A stretch of DNA of 64,000 nt, taken from contig DATGXK010000010.1 in NCBI GenBank assembly GCA_035299025.1, positions 1 through 64,000 of the forward strand, in the 5' to 3' direction. Within the stretch, counting starts at the first letter, position 1, and each line of letters starts with the position of its first letter. The position numbers and the translations under genes were made by a program. Below, one piece after another: positions 54,459-63,900 of this stretch. The DNA comes from Leadbetterella sp035299025. GTDB lineage: Bacteria; Bacteroidota; Bacteroidia; Cytophagales; Spirosomataceae. Under the pieces are notes generated by a model that was not told where the DNA came from, did no database searches, and was given only the letters and a program-made list of their open reading frames with translations.

Positions 54459-56693
54459 TCAGAATCTAAGTCTCATCCCCGCGAGGAAGTTGATTCCGGC
54501 TTGAGGGAATACAAAGTTTTCGGTAATCTTTCCTTCATATAAGTAACTGTAGGTGTAGCCATTGGACTCGTACTCATGGTTAAATATATTGTTGATTAAT
54601 AAGCTGAAATTCAAATCCTTAAATGCCTTGGTTTTTGGAGTAAAGCCGATCCGAAGGTCATTCACAAAAAACGCATCTAGTTTTTTACTAACAGAGGAAG
54701 TATTGTCTAAGAATTGACTACCGACATATTTGGGTAAAAGACTAATTTCTAGTGTTTTGCAAGGGTGAAAGTTTAGGCTACCACCCATTATCAGATTTGG
54801 TGAAAATGAAATATCCGTGTCGGTAAGTTTATTTACTTCATCAGGAGTACCATCATAGCTTGGTACTACTTCTGTAAAATCTTGGATTTTGTTTTGACTA
54901 AATGTAGCATTGGCGGCCAGTGTAAATTTTTCCGATATTTTTCCGGAAATTTGCAATTCCACGCCTCTTCTAAAGCTTTTCTCTACATTGGTTCTGATGG
55001 CCTCCCCTGTAAGGTTTACTTTTCCGGTTAATACCAGTTGATCGCTATAAGACATATTATACAATCCAATTTCACCGGCCCAATTGCCTCTGTTGAGTTT
55101 TATTCCACCTTCAAAATCATTCAAATGTTCAGCTCTTGGAAGATTTCCGGGATTGTCAACAAAGTCTTGGCGACTAGGTTCTTTACTTCCTTTGGCATAG
55201 CTAAAGTAAGCTGAGGCAGAGGGATTAAAGGTGTAATTTAATCCAAGTTTGGGATTGAAGAAGGCATATTTGTTGGAGGAATTAAACATTTGATATGGAT
55301 CCAAAGAGCCTTTGGTTTCGAAGTTTACAGTTCTGTATTGTAAATCAAGGTAAGAATCTAATTTGCTCGAAAGTGCATAATACAATTTTCCATATATGTT
55401 AAAATCCGTTTTCACACTTTCGTTTTCGTAAAAACGATGCCTGATGTTGCTCTCAGAGGCAAATTTAGACCAAATAACCTCTCCAAAATGATCGCCAAGG
55501 TACTGGTTCCAACCGCCACCAATGTTTCCTTTTAATTTTCCAGAACCTTCATAATCTAGCGACCAAACTCCCCCGAAGAAGTCATTGTCAAGCCATCTTC
55601 TTCTGATAAGGTCTGTTTCCGTGATGACCGTTTCGCCGATTGTTACTGGTTTGATGTTATAATCCTCCAGGTTTTCACCATACTTAAACTGCTCGTAGAA
55701 ACCTTTCCCTTTGGTGTAGTGAAGGGTGGGGTTGAACCTCCACTTATCATTTAATTTCCATGATGATATGAGTTGGTAATTGTCTTGCTTGTAGTCGTCG
55801 ACCTCATTTTCGTAATTGTAAAAATTAAATCTTCTACCACTTACTAGCATCTGCTGTTTGAAATTTTCATCGTAGAAATTTCTTGCCACAAAATCGTCTA
55901 TTCCTTTTAAGTCGCCCTTTGCAAGAGCTTCTGGTATTCCGTTCCAAGATTGGTACGTTTTTTCGTGCCCAGAAAACGCATTGAATCTGATGAATGAATT
56001 TTTAAGATAATATCCCCCAGAGAGATAATACGATTGAAGATTCGAAGCACCTCTATCCACAAATCCATCAGAAACTATTCTCGAAAGCCTGGCGTCAAAA
56101 ACAAACTTGTCATTTAATAAACCCGTGGAGGCCAAAAAATTGGTCTTCAGTGTATTAAACGAACCTGCCGACACATTTACCTCACCGAAGGCTTCGCGGT
56201 TGAGTTGGAGGGTGTTTACATTTATACTACCTCCAAAGGCTCCAGCACCGTTGGTAGATGTACCTACACCTCTCTGTATTTGAATACTTTGCACCGACGA
56301 TGCAAAGTCTGGCATATTTACCCAATACACACCTTGCGACTCGGAGTCGTTATAAGGTATGCCATTGAGGGTGACATTGATACGAGTCGGGTCAGTACCT
56401 CTAATGCGTATTCCGGTATAACCTACACCTGCACCGGCGTCGGAACTTACTACCACTGATGGCATTTGGTTAAGCAAAAAAGGTAAGTCTTGCCCAAGAT
56501 TTTGTTTCTTGATTTCTTTTTGAGAAACATTACTAAACGACATCCCTGAGTTTTCTCTTGCTCTGGTGGCGTTAACCACTACTTCGTTAAGTGTTTGAGC
56601 ATCAGTAGAGTCTTTGCCCGTTTGGGCAAAAAGCCTAGGGCTTGAAAAATGGACGAAAAGTCCGATGAAAGATAGAATGGTTAATTGTTTCAT
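54459..56693 (-). CDS. TonB-dependent receptor, predicted thiamin transporter
   Basis: 744 residues. Signal peptide ending LFAQ, TonB-box region (LNEVVVNATRARENSG), plug (GIRIRGTDPTRINVTLNGIPYNDSESQGVYWVN; GAGAFGGSINVNT) and a 22-strand barrel ending GINFLAGMRLRF. A TPP riboswitch precedes it, so it most likely imports thiamin or a thiamin precursor across the outer membrane; riboswitch-controlled outer-membrane receptors of this type are known in Bacteroidota. No inner-membrane PnuT or thi genes are next to it. Confidence 0.92.
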   Translation of the reverse strand: MKQLTILSFIGLFVHFSSPRLFAQTGKDSTDAQTLNEVVVNATRARENSGMSFSNVSQKEIKKQNLGQDLPFLLNQMPSVVVSSDAGAGVGYTGIRIRGTDPTRINVTLNGIPYNDSESQGVYWVNMPDFASSVQSIQIQRGVGTSTNGAGAFGGSINVNTLQLNREAFGEVNVSAGSFNTLKTNFLASTGLLNDKFVFDARLSRIVSDGFVDRGASNLQSYYLSGGYYLKNSFIRFNAFSGHEKTYQSWNGIPEALAKGDLKGIDDFVARNFYDENFKQQMLVSGRRFNFYNYENEVDDYKQDNYQLISSWKLNDKWRFNPTLHYTKGKGFYEQFKYGENLEDYNIKPVTIGETVITETDLIRRRWLDNDFFGGVWSLDYEGSGKLKGNIGGGWNQYLGDHFGEVIWSKFASESNIRHRFYENESVKTDFNIYGKLYYALSSKLDSYLDLQYRTVNFETKGSLDPYQMFNSSNKYAFFNPKLGLNYTFNPSASAYFSYAKGSKEPSRQDFVDNPGNLPRAEHLNDFEGGIKLNRGNWAGEIGLYNMSYSDQLVLTGKVNLTGEAIRTNVEKSFRRGVELQISGKISEKFTLAANATFSQNKIQDFTEVVPSYDGTPDEVNKLTDTDISFSPNLIMGGSLNFHPCKTLEISLLPKYVGSQFLDNTSSVSKKLDAFFVNDLRIGFTPKTKAFKDLNFSLLINNIFNHEYESNGYTYSYLYEGKITENFVFPQAGINFLAGMRLRF

Positions 56694-56839
56694 AACAATT
56701 TTTTAAAAATTATTACGAAGCAGAAAAAGGAGCAAAATGCTGTCTTCGGGCCTAATGGCCTTGTTAAACTTAATTTTACTATTGAAATTTCTGAGCAACG
56801 ATGCTTTTTAACCGGTATTAATGGCAAAGTTTTAGCTCA

Positions 56840-56915
56840 AATCCCTTCGTCGGTACTAACCGCATCAGGTTCAATGGGTATGATCTCAGCCCGCTGTTTT
56901 CAGGCACCCCTTTTA
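56840..56915 (-). promoter_or_regulatory. TPP riboswitch (THI element)
   Basis: On the minus strand the conserved aptamer parts appear in order: AGGGGTGCC (56911-56903), GGCTGAGAT (56891-56883), ACCC, GAACCTGATG (56872-56863) and GACGAAGGGA (ending 56841). This is the THI-box consensus. It sits 150 bp upstream of the TonB receptor start. A GGCC-ATTA-GGCC hairpin near 56757 may belong to the expression platform. TPP binding should switch the receptor off. Confidence 0.95.
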
Positions 56916-57122
56916 TGAGATTTCGGGTGCAAATATAGATAGAGTTTTTTATCGAGCATAAGTTGTCGTACGAAATTTGTAACAAAATTCATGGAGCTTT
57001 TAAATTTCTCTCGCTAGTTTTCGATTTTACGGTATCAAAATCCCTATTTACACGATGTTTTGAAGTTTTTTGATCCACTAATTTTGAACCACAAAAATTA
57101 CAAAATTAAAAGCATTAATACC

Positions 57123-58142
57123 ATGAAGAATTTCTATTTCGTCTTTATCTCAATTTTTATCACATTTGCTGCATCTGCTCAAATAGAAACCAATCCATCT
57201 GGAAATAATGGCCTTGGTAATCCTTTTACTGGGAGCATAAATGGGACTAATAACAAACCTTTTTGGATTGGCGTTGGTGGATTTGCACACATCTATCTAG
57301 ATAGTGGAGCCTTCCATAAGGTCGGCATAGGTACTGAGGTTAGAGCTCCATTGTTTGCTAAAAAACATAATTTTCATGCAAAGCTTCATGTCAGACATGA
57401 TGGCGGACTTGGTAATGGCAATTCGGGTGCAGGACCTCATCTATTGTTAGACGAAGCCACTGCCAATTCTCCTGCAATTTTGAGATTTAGGCAATCTACA
57501 ACTACTTCAACAGGTACAGGAGCAACTCTTGACGAAACTCTGGTTTCTGGTGTCAGGTATTGGGATATCAGGGGTTTCGCCAATGGGGGTTCTGTTAGTA
57601 ACGATAATCTCAGATTCGTCAATAGTGGTAATAACGAAGATGTAATTTCGTTGACGGGTGATGGTAAATTAACACTAACCTCTCCTACAAGCTCCAAATT
57701 AATACTAAAAACTGGTTTCGTACCCGCTTCCACAACCGGAATTGAGTTTGGGGTAGTTGGTGATTTGTCTAATGGTGGTGGAATAACCTACTCAAACAAT
57801 AGTAGAATGGATTTTCGATCGGGTGGTATTACAAGTTTGAGATTAAATAGTTTAGGCTATGTTGAAATTGGTTCAGATCCTAAAGTACCAGCCATCAAAA
57901 CGTGGTTTGAGGATGTTACTTTATCAGGTACGTTGGGTACAGTTACCACCCTCACAATGCCTGCTCCTCAAGACGAAATTTTATCGGTGAATATCATGTA
58001 TAATCAAAATAATAACAATGTTTCTGAACTTTCAAATTGGGTTATAGATAATACTCTATTAAAGATTGAAAATACAGAGCCAGGAGCAGTTGGAAAAACC
58101 GTTAGGGTTTTTGTGATGTACAGATATGTTGGTATAAATTAA
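57123..58142 (+). CDS. Secreted tail-fibre-like protein
   Basis: 339 residues from ATG 57123 (MKNFYFVFISIFITFAASAQ, a clear signal peptide); the longer frame from 57060 would precede the signal and is rejected. The body is Gly/Asn/Ser/Thr-rich beta structure (HVRHDGGLGNGNSGAGPHLLL, NLRFVNSGNNEDVISLTGDGKLTL, GITSLRLNSLGYVEIGSD), resembling phage-fibre-like structural proteins that bacteria of this phylum also export. Ends YRYVGIN. Adjacent to a stand-alone LytTR gene, as another secreted protein is at 9576-12584. Confidence 0.78.
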   Translation: MKNFYFVFISIFITFAASAQIETNPSGNNGLGNPFTGSINGTNNKPFWIGVGGFAHIYLDSGAFHKVGIGTEVRAPLFAKKHNFHAKLHVRHDGGLGNGNSGAGPHLLLDEATANSPAILRFRQSTTTSTGTGATLDETLVSGVRYWDIRGFANGGSVSNDNLRFVNSGNNEDVISLTGDGKLTLTSPTSSKLILKTGFVPASTTGIEFGVVGDLSNGGGITYSNNSRMDFRSGGITSLRLNSLGYVEIGSDPKVPAIKTWFEDVTLSGTLGTVTTLTMPAPQDEILSVNIMYNQNNNNVSELSNWVIDNTLLKIENTEPGAVGKTVRVFVMYRYVGIN

Positions 58143-58207
58143 AAATTACTTTCAGGTGGTATAATAAAAGTCGATAATGATGTGTATCCTTTGGAACTTA
58201 CGCCCCC

Positions 58208-58333
58208 ATGATAATTGAATCTATCAAAGCCCTGAAAGAATTGATAGACCAACAACGAGAAGAAATAAATGCTTTGAAAGCCAAACTAAATCTTGAAGAC
58301 AATCATGCCACTTCCAATTCTGAGAAGCAGTAA
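58208..58333 (+). CDS. Small coiled-coil ORF, possible fibre-protein remnant
   Basis: 41 codons (MIIESIKALKELIDQQREEI..) encoding a helix of the kind that ends tail-fibre/endosialidase-chaperone proteins. It has no obvious promoter and lies 65 bp after the fibre-like gene in another frame. It may be a detached C-terminal remnant rather than a working gene. Confidence 0.35.
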   Translation: MIIESIKALKELIDQQREEINALKAKLNLEDNHATSNSEKQ

Positions 58334-58385
58334 AACTCGTTAGCTATTAAACAATTCAATCTCAAACTTATATTAAACATAAACC

Positions 58386-58739
58386 ATGAAAAACATAGGA
58401 AAAATAAGAATAGGAGGGCATCTTTTTGCCGAACCTAGCGATTTGGTAAAACTTGAAGCTAAAGAAAACTATACGCTGATAGATTTTTCAGATGGACGCA
58501 AATTGTTGGTGGCCACAACGCTAGGCAAACTTCAGGAACGATTGAGAACCTTCGGTTTTTTCAGAAATAGTCGAGGGACTATGGTCAATTTACAGTTTGT
58601 CAAGACGGTTAATTTTACAGGAAAATATTATAATATTTTGCTCGAGAACAACGAAAATCTTCCTGTTTCAAGAAGGCGTAGTGCTACTTTGCTTAAAATT
58701 ACAGAGGAACATGAATTAAATCTTTCCTGGGCTGGCTGA
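58386..58739 (+). CDS. Stand-alone LytTR DNA-binding protein
   Basis: 117 residues, a LytTR domain only (DLVKLEAKENYTLIDFSDGRKLLVATTLGKLQERL, FRNSRGTMVNLQFVKTV, LPVSRRRSATLL). Closest relative in the window is the protein at 12222-12584. Its 3' end overlaps the convergent kinase gene by 24 bp. Confidence 0.9.
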   Translation: MKNIGKIRIGGHLFAEPSDLVKLEAKENYTLIDFSDGRKLLVATTLGKLQERLRTFGFFRNSRGTMVNLQFVKTVNFTGKYYNILLENNENLPVSRRRSATLLKITEEHELNLSWAG

Positions 58740-60590
58740 AAGCTCAATTGTGAATTCACTTCCAATATTTTCTTCTGAAGTGAAACTCACTGTGCCTCCA
58801 AGTTCCTCACAAATACGCTTTACAATACTTAGCCCAAGACCGGTAGATGCCTCGCCATCTGTAGGGTTGGAGGAGGTTTTTCCATACTTATCGAAAAGTA
58901 AATGACGCTCGTTTTCTGGAATGCCAATGCCGAAATCTTTGATTTTGATTCTAACTTTATCGAGCTCATGTTCAAGTCCCACGATGACGCTTGTATTTGG
59001 ATGTGAAAATTTCAAAGCGTTGGAAATTAAATTCTCAATTGCCCTACGAAGTAGCTGATAATCAGAAATAATTTTAAAGTTATCAGGTAGCTGGTTTTCA
59101 GTTTTTATTTCAATATTTTTGACTTTCGCAGCGGGAGCGAAGTCTTCAACAAGCTCTACAATAAGGGCTGGTACCTCTACAGGCTTCAGGTCTATTTTGT
59201 GTGTGTTAATTTCTATTTTCTCAATGTCCAGAATGTTGTTAATCATTTGCTGGCCGTAATTTGCCGTTTTAGCTATCATTTCTGTGGCTTCAGCAACTTT
59301 TAGCGGTGATTTTCCGATGTTTTCTTGAAGTGTTTGATTCCAAAGAGCTATGGTATTAAACGGACTTCTGAGGTCATGAGAAACCACGCTTATCAAATTA
59401 TTTTTTTCAATGTTTAGTTCTGTGAGTTTGTCTTTTTGTTGGGTAATGAGGTCGTTCTGATGTGCCAGCTGGGTATTTTTCTTTCTGTTTTTTCTAAGTG
59501 CAAAGCCGATTACGATAGCCAACAAACCGAGCATAAATGCTCCAATAGCGAATAACCATTGCTTGAGTTTTTCGGACTCTAGCTGGCTTGAGAGTAATTG
59601 GTTTTCTTTCTCTCTTTGAGTGGCATTGAACTTTTCTTGAAGCTCACTTATTTTGTCGTTGGTTTCGCTATTTACTAGTTCCTCTTTTATTCGAGACGCT
59701 TTTAGAGCAAATTCATAGGCCTCTTTGTGATTACCCTTGAGTGACATTAACTCACCGTATGAAGTATATATAACTGATTTTTTCTGCTTAGAATCCAATT
59801 TTTCTGCAATGACAACTGCCTTTTTTAAATATTCCTCAGCCTCAGTAAGTTTGCCTTGTTGAATTTTTAATCCACCAAGGTTGGTCAGATTTTCCCACAC
59901 GTCTCCCTCTTGATCCTTGGTTTTCAAAAACTCCAAATTTTCTTTTAGCATTTTTTCTGCCTCATCGTATCTTTTCAGCTTTACCAAAAGCGGAGCCAAG
60001 TTTATTTTCTGATTGGCTATTCCTTGTTCGTCTTTTAGCTTTATTTTGATGTCCAACGACCTGTTATACATTAACATGGCACTATCATATTTCTGCTGAG
60101 TTTTATAGATGACTCCCAAGTTGTTAAAAAAAGTAGCATTTCTTCTTTCATTGGGTGTCTTGATATTTTTTGGGTCTATCCCATATAACAAAATTTTCTT
60201 GGCTTTTTCTAGCTGGTTTGTGCTTTTATACACCACTGCTAGGTCTCCAACGGCCATGAACTTCTGGTGTTCCATGCCGTATTTTTCGGCTAATTCCATC
60301 ATTTTAAGGTAGTTGTTGGCGGCTTGATCGTATTTTCCATCGTATTCGTCTGCCCAACCATTAAACCTAAAAAAATACAATTCACCTTCTTTAAAACCTA
60401 GCGGCCTTCCCCAATCTCGAATTTTAGTAGCCATTATTCTCAGAGAATCTTTTTTTGATTCGTCAAAATACTGAACATGTTCTACTATTTTTATAAGGCT
60501 ATCTTTGGTTAATTTTTGACAGTAACCACTTATTGAAAATGTAGAAAAATATAATAGAAAGAGTAATTTAGTTAATGTTTTCATGATCAT
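58716..60590 (-). CDS. TPR-containing histidine kinase
   Basis: 624 residues. Signal sequence (LTKLLFLLYFSTFSISGYCQ), TPR repeats (about 60-320), coiled coil, membrane span (LFAIGAFMLGLLAIVIGFAL), HisKA with His 405 in ISVVSHDLRSPFNTIALW, and HATPase (ENLISNALKFSH, DFGIGIP, STGLGLSIVKRI). Unlike the kinase at 12800 it has a classical HisKA domain. Its start overlaps the response regulator by 4 bp. A second ATG two codons on (60584) is also possible. Confidence 0.92.
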   Translation of the reverse strand: MIMKTLTKLLFLLYFSTFSISGYCQKLTKDSLIKIVEHVQYFDESKKDSLRIMATKIRDWGRPLGFKEGELYFFRFNGWADEYDGKYDQAANNYLKMMELAEKYGMEHQKFMAVGDLAVVYKSTNQLEKAKKILLYGIDPKNIKTPNERRNATFFNNLGVIYKTQQKYDSAMLMYNRSLDIKIKLKDEQGIANQKINLAPLLVKLKRYDEAEKMLKENLEFLKTKDQEGDVWENLTNLGGLKIQQGKLTEAEEYLKKAVVIAEKLDSKQKKSVIYTSYGELMSLKGNHKEAYEFALKASRIKEELVNSETNDKISELQEKFNATQREKENQLLSSQLESEKLKQWLFAIGAFMLGLLAIVIGFALRKNRKKNTQLAHQNDLITQQKDKLTELNIEKNNLISVVSHDLRSPFNTIALWNQTLQENIGKSPLKVAEATEMIAKTANYGQQMINNILDIEKIEINTHKIDLKPVEVPALIVELVEDFAPAAKVKNIEIKTENQLPDNFKIISDYQLLRRAIENLISNALKFSHPNTSVIVGLEHELDKVRIKIKDFGIGIPENERHLLFDKYGKTSSNPTDGEASTGLGLSIVKRICEELGGTVSFTSEENIGSEFTIELSASPGKI

Positions 60591-61216
60591 ATCAAATTGT
60601 TCTTCACTGCAATTTTCACAAGACCTACAATGTTGTCTACTCCTAGCTTCACCATAATATTCTTTCGGTGGGAATCTACAGTGCTTACACTAACGAATAA
60701 TCTTTCGGCTATTTGAGAAGTAGAAAGTTCTTGTGCTACCAGTTTGAGTACCTCGATTTCTCTGCTGCTCAATATCGAAATCGCCCTATTTTCTGGCAGT
60801 GTTACGGTGTTTATGGCATCGTTTTGACTGTATCTGTCACCAAAATAAGTATTTCCGTTATGAACTGTTTCTATGGCTTCACTTAAGGTATTGAATGGAC
60901 TATCTTTCAGTAAATATCCCTCGAATCTTATTTCTGAAAGTTTATTAAAATGTCTATTTCCTCGTATGAGGGTGAGGTAGATCACCTTTAAGGTAGGTTG
61001 CAATCGTCTGATTTCTCTTAAGAGTTTTTCAGGGGTAATATCGGGGAGTTGGAGGTCTAAAAGTAATATATCAACTTCATTTAAAGGTAATTGTGAAATA
61101 AGTGATGTGCCGTTTGAAAAAGTATGCGATACAGAAAATGCCGAGTTTTCTTCTAACAGACCTTTCAGACCCCTAAGAAAAATATCATGGTCGTCTAAGA
61201 TTCCAATTCTTATCAT
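60587..61216 (-). CDS. NarL/LuxR-type response regulator
   Basis: 209 residues. Receiver: IGILDDHDIF near 5, phospho-acceptor in ILLLDLQLPD near 57, Lys in YLLKDSP near 104. LuxR HTH (ILSSREIEVLKLVAQELSTSQIAERLFVSVSTVDSHRKNIM). First gene of a two-gene operon with the kinase above. Confidence 0.94.
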   Translation of the reverse strand: MIRIGILDDHDIFLRGLKGLLEENSAFSVSHTFSNGTSLISQLPLNEVDILLLDLQLPDITPEKLLREIRRLQPTLKVIYLTLIRGNRHFNKLSEIRFEGYLLKDSPFNTLSEAIETVHNGNTYFGDRYSQNDAINTVTLPENRAISILSSREIEVLKLVAQELSTSQIAERLFVSVSTVDSHRKNIMVKLGVDNIVGLVKIAVKNNLI

Positions 61217-61246
61217 TTTGGTTACTAATTCTTTTATGTGGCTTTT

Positions 61247-61828
61247 TTATCTCCTATTCGCCATACCCAAACTCAAGATTCCGCACGCAGTGAGGTAATG
61301 GAAAATATCAATGGTGAGGTCACCTTTGCCAAATATTTGTGTTCGGAAAGTTCCTAAGGCAAAAAATGCAACTCCGACTAATAGCCAAACAGAAACCATG
61401 GTTTTTCCTTTGGTAAAGCCCAATATGGCCAAAATTACCACCAAACTCATGGCGACAATTGGTGTGTAAGCTCCAATTTTGGTTAAGCCAAAACCCTCTG
61501 AAAGTGCGAAAAGGAAAAATCCTATGGTTAACAAGGTATAACAGGCTATTTTGGATAAATCGTTGCCCGAAACCAAGGCAAAAGTAGCCCCAACGAGTCC
61601 AACTCCACCGGTGATGGTGGCCAATTTTTGGAAGAATAATGATATTGGATTGGCGTCAGGGTAACCAGCGAAAGTAATGGCACCAAAAATGGCAGCCGCG
61701 GTTACTGATAAAACAAATGATTCCCAAAGAACGGTGCTGGTGAGATTGAGTTTTGAGAGATAAACAAAAAATACATATATACCGATTGCAGCCAAAATGA
61801 CATCAGAAATTACGTGGCTTATTTGCAT
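61247..61828 (-). CDS. Multi-span membrane protein of unknown function
   Basis: 193 residues with about seven short hydrophobic spans (e.g. VILAAIGIYVFFVYL, FVLSVTAAAIFGAITFA, YTPIVAMSLVVILAILG, VSVWLLVGVAFFALG). I do not recognise a named family. 30 bp upstream of the response regulator on the same strand. Confidence 0.8.
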   Translation of the reverse strand: MQISHVISDVILAAIGIYVFFVYLSKLNLTSTVLWESFVLSVTAAAIFGAITFAGYPDANPISLFFQKLATITGGVGLVGATFALVSGNDLSKIACYTLLTIGFFLFALSEGFGLTKIGAYTPIVAMSLVVILAILGFTKGKTMVSVWLLVGVAFFALGTFRTQIFGKGDLTIDIFHYLTACGILSLGMANRR

Positions 61829-61885
61829 AGTTTTATAAGGTTTATTCGTTCAAAAATAGTTATTATTCGGACTAAAACCATTTTT

Positions 61886-62908
61886 TTATGAAATAAAATT
61901 CACCTCTGGGTTGATGGTAATTCCAAATTTTTCTAAAACCGAAGCTTGAATATCGTACGCTAAATTGGCAATTTCCTGGCCCTTACCGCCGCCATAGTTT
62001 ACCAATACCAAGGCTTGTTTGGCATGTACGCCAATATCTCCTACACGTTTTCCTTTCCAACCGGCTTGTTCTATCAGCCAGCCTGCGGGTACTTTTACGG
62101 TGTTTTCGTCAATTGGATAGGACGGAATACTTGGATATTGCTGTTTTACTTTATCATAAAGGCTTTTTTCGATTTCTGGATTTTTGAAAAAACTTCCTGA
62201 ATTGCCGATTTCGGCTGGGTCGGGGAGTTTGCTTTTTCGGATGGCAATTACGGCATCGCTGATCGCTTTGGTGGAGAGTTCTTTTACGCCCATTTCGTTC
62301 AAAGTGTCTTGGATAGCACCGTATGAAACATTGAAATTGGGGATTTTCGAGAGCTCAAAACTTACATTGAGAATAACGTATTTGCCTTTGCCTTCATGCT
62401 TGAAATAACTCTCTCTGTAGCCAAAATTACATTTTTCTTTATTGAATTTTTCTACTTGCAAAGTCTCCAAATTAAGTGCCTCCAATTCCACAAATACATC
62501 TTTGATTTCGACACCATAAGCACCTATATTTTGCATAGGAGCTGCTCCCACGGTTCCGGGAATGAGCGATAAATTTTCAATACCCGAAAGATTTCTTTCA
62601 ATGGTATCCAATACAAAAGAATGCCAATTTTCGCCACCACCTGCCTTTAGAATGGCTTTTTCTGTATTTTCTGAAACGATTTCTATTCCGTTTATTTCGT
62701 TTTTCAAAACCAAACCATCGAAATCGTTCATCAATAAAATATTGCTTCCACCGCCCAAAAAGAGTTTCTTTTCTTTTTTAAATCTTTGATCTTGCAGAAT
62801 TTCTTTCAAATCATCAACCGACCTAAATATTGTAAAATACTTGGCCTTGGCTTCTAATCCGAAGGTATTGTAGGGTTTTAATGATATGGTTTCTTCAATT
62901 TCGGGCAT
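61886..62908 (-). CDS. murB: UDP-N-acetylenolpyruvoylglucosamine reductase
   Basis: 340 residues, full-length type I MurB. FAD-binding FLGGGSNILLM, IENLSLIPGTVGAAPMQNIGAYG, FGYRESYFK, catalytic Ser in NSGSFFKNP, and VPAGWLIEQAGWKG...GVHAKQALVLVNYG. Reduces the enolpyruvyl group to make UDP-MurNAc for peptidoglycan. Confidence 0.96.
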   Translation of the reverse strand: MPEIEETISLKPYNTFGLEAKAKYFTIFRSVDDLKEILQDQRFKKEKKLFLGGGSNILLMNDFDGLVLKNEINGIEIVSENTEKAILKAGGGENWHSFVLDTIERNLSGIENLSLIPGTVGAAPMQNIGAYGVEIKDVFVELEALNLETLQVEKFNKEKCNFGYRESYFKHEGKGKYVILNVSFELSKIPNFNVSYGAIQDTLNEMGVKELSTKAISDAVIAIRKSKLPDPAEIGNSGSFFKNPEIEKSLYDKVKQQYPSIPSYPIDENTVKVPAGWLIEQAGWKGKRVGDIGVHAKQALVLVNYGGGKGQEIANLAYDIQASVLEKFGITINPEVNFIS

Positions 62909-62949
62909 TATTTCGAATTTGGATGCAATTTAGGGGATTTTAATTTTAT

Positions 62950-63115
62950 AAACACATAGGCACATAGGTCACTTAGGATGCCGAAAAAGGATTTTTGAAT
63001 TTGAGCCAAATTTGAAATCAAATCTTCGGGAATTTAAATATTGCATCAATTAGGAATTCAATCATTCAAATATTCAGTCATTCAAGTATTATATCATTCA
63101 TTCATAAATACCAAA
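62950..63115. repeat. Short intergenic repeats (CACATAGG and ATTCAAxxATTCA)
   Basis: CACATAGG is repeated at about 62953 and 62961, and a run of TCATTCAAATATTCAG-like units covers about 63055-63108. Similar phrases are scattered between genes in other Bacteroidota as far as I recall; no function is evident. Confidence 0.4.
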
Positions 63116-63124
63116 CTAACCAAC

Positions 63125-63709
63125 TCAATGTCCCGTCAAGGGTACTTTCTCACCAGCTTCTATTCTGACATTTAGGTGGTTTTCTTTCGGGGGAATGGGA
63201 CAGTTCCAACCGTCTGAAAAAGCACAATAAGGATTATAGGCCTTGTTGAAGTCCATTATCACTTTTCCGTCCTTAAAATCGTTGACGTCCATGTCCATAT
63301 ATCTTCCGCCACCGTAGGTCTCTTTGGGTGCTGTGGGGTCTTTAAATGGTACAAATACCAGATTTTTGTAAAGGGGTAAAACAGGTGACTGTCGGTAAGT
63401 CATTATTTTGTGTTTCTGGCCATCAACTTCGAAGGTAACTAGGGCAAACTCGGTGTAATCTTTGATTTTTACACCAGATGTCGGCACCGAAATAGTTTTT
63501 GGTTTTCGTGGTTTCTTGTAGGTGGCGGCAATTCTAAATTTGGATGTTGGTTCATAGAAATCCTGTACTTGATCAGGAAATCTACCCTTTGTTTCTGTTT
63601 TGTATTTTTCTCGGTGTGCCGCGAGTTCAGACTCAAAATCTTGACAAAATCCATTTTCTATCAAAACGAACATAAATAAGAAAAACGGAATGGATACTAT
63701 TTTTTTCAT
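63125..63709 (-). CDS. DUF1684 family exported protein
   Basis: 194 residues: signal peptide (MKKIVSIPFFLFMFVLIENGFCQ) and the DUF1684 pattern (FRIAATYKKP, YGGGRYMDMDV, IMDFNKAYNPYCAFSDGWNCPIPPKENHL). Function unknown; widely conserved. Confidence 0.92.
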   Translation of the reverse strand: MKKIVSIPFFLFMFVLIENGFCQDFESELAAHREKYKTETKGRFPDQVQDFYEPTSKFRIAATYKKPRKPKTISVPTSGVKIKDYTEFALVTFEVDGQKHKIMTYRQSPVLPLYKNLVFVPFKDPTAPKETYGGGRYMDMDVNDFKDGKVIMDFNKAYNPYCAFSDGWNCPIPPKENHLNVRIEAGEKVPLTGH

Positions 63710-63818
63710 GTCAGATTAATCTTTTGGCCCGTGGCAAACAAATGACCACTATTTTTAAATTCTTCGAAATTTAATACATCATTTTCAAAGTATATCATAA
63801 AATTTTCAAGAGAATTAT

Positions 63819-63826
63819 TAACTTTG
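63819..63826 (+). promoter_or_regulatory. -7 promoter box of the isocitrate dehydrogenase gene
   Basis: TAACTTTG fits TAnnTTTG and lies 74 bp before the ATG at 63901. Confidence 0.5.
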
Positions 63827-63900
63827 CGTTTATCAAATTTTTATAGAACCTGACCATATTTTAAGGTTAAAATTAGTCTTCAAAATCTCCTTTTCTTATT

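Noticed and set aside
57060..58142. Prophage tail-fibre gene
   Set aside because: No other phage genes nearby and the protein has a clear signal peptide, so a bacterial exported protein is more likely.
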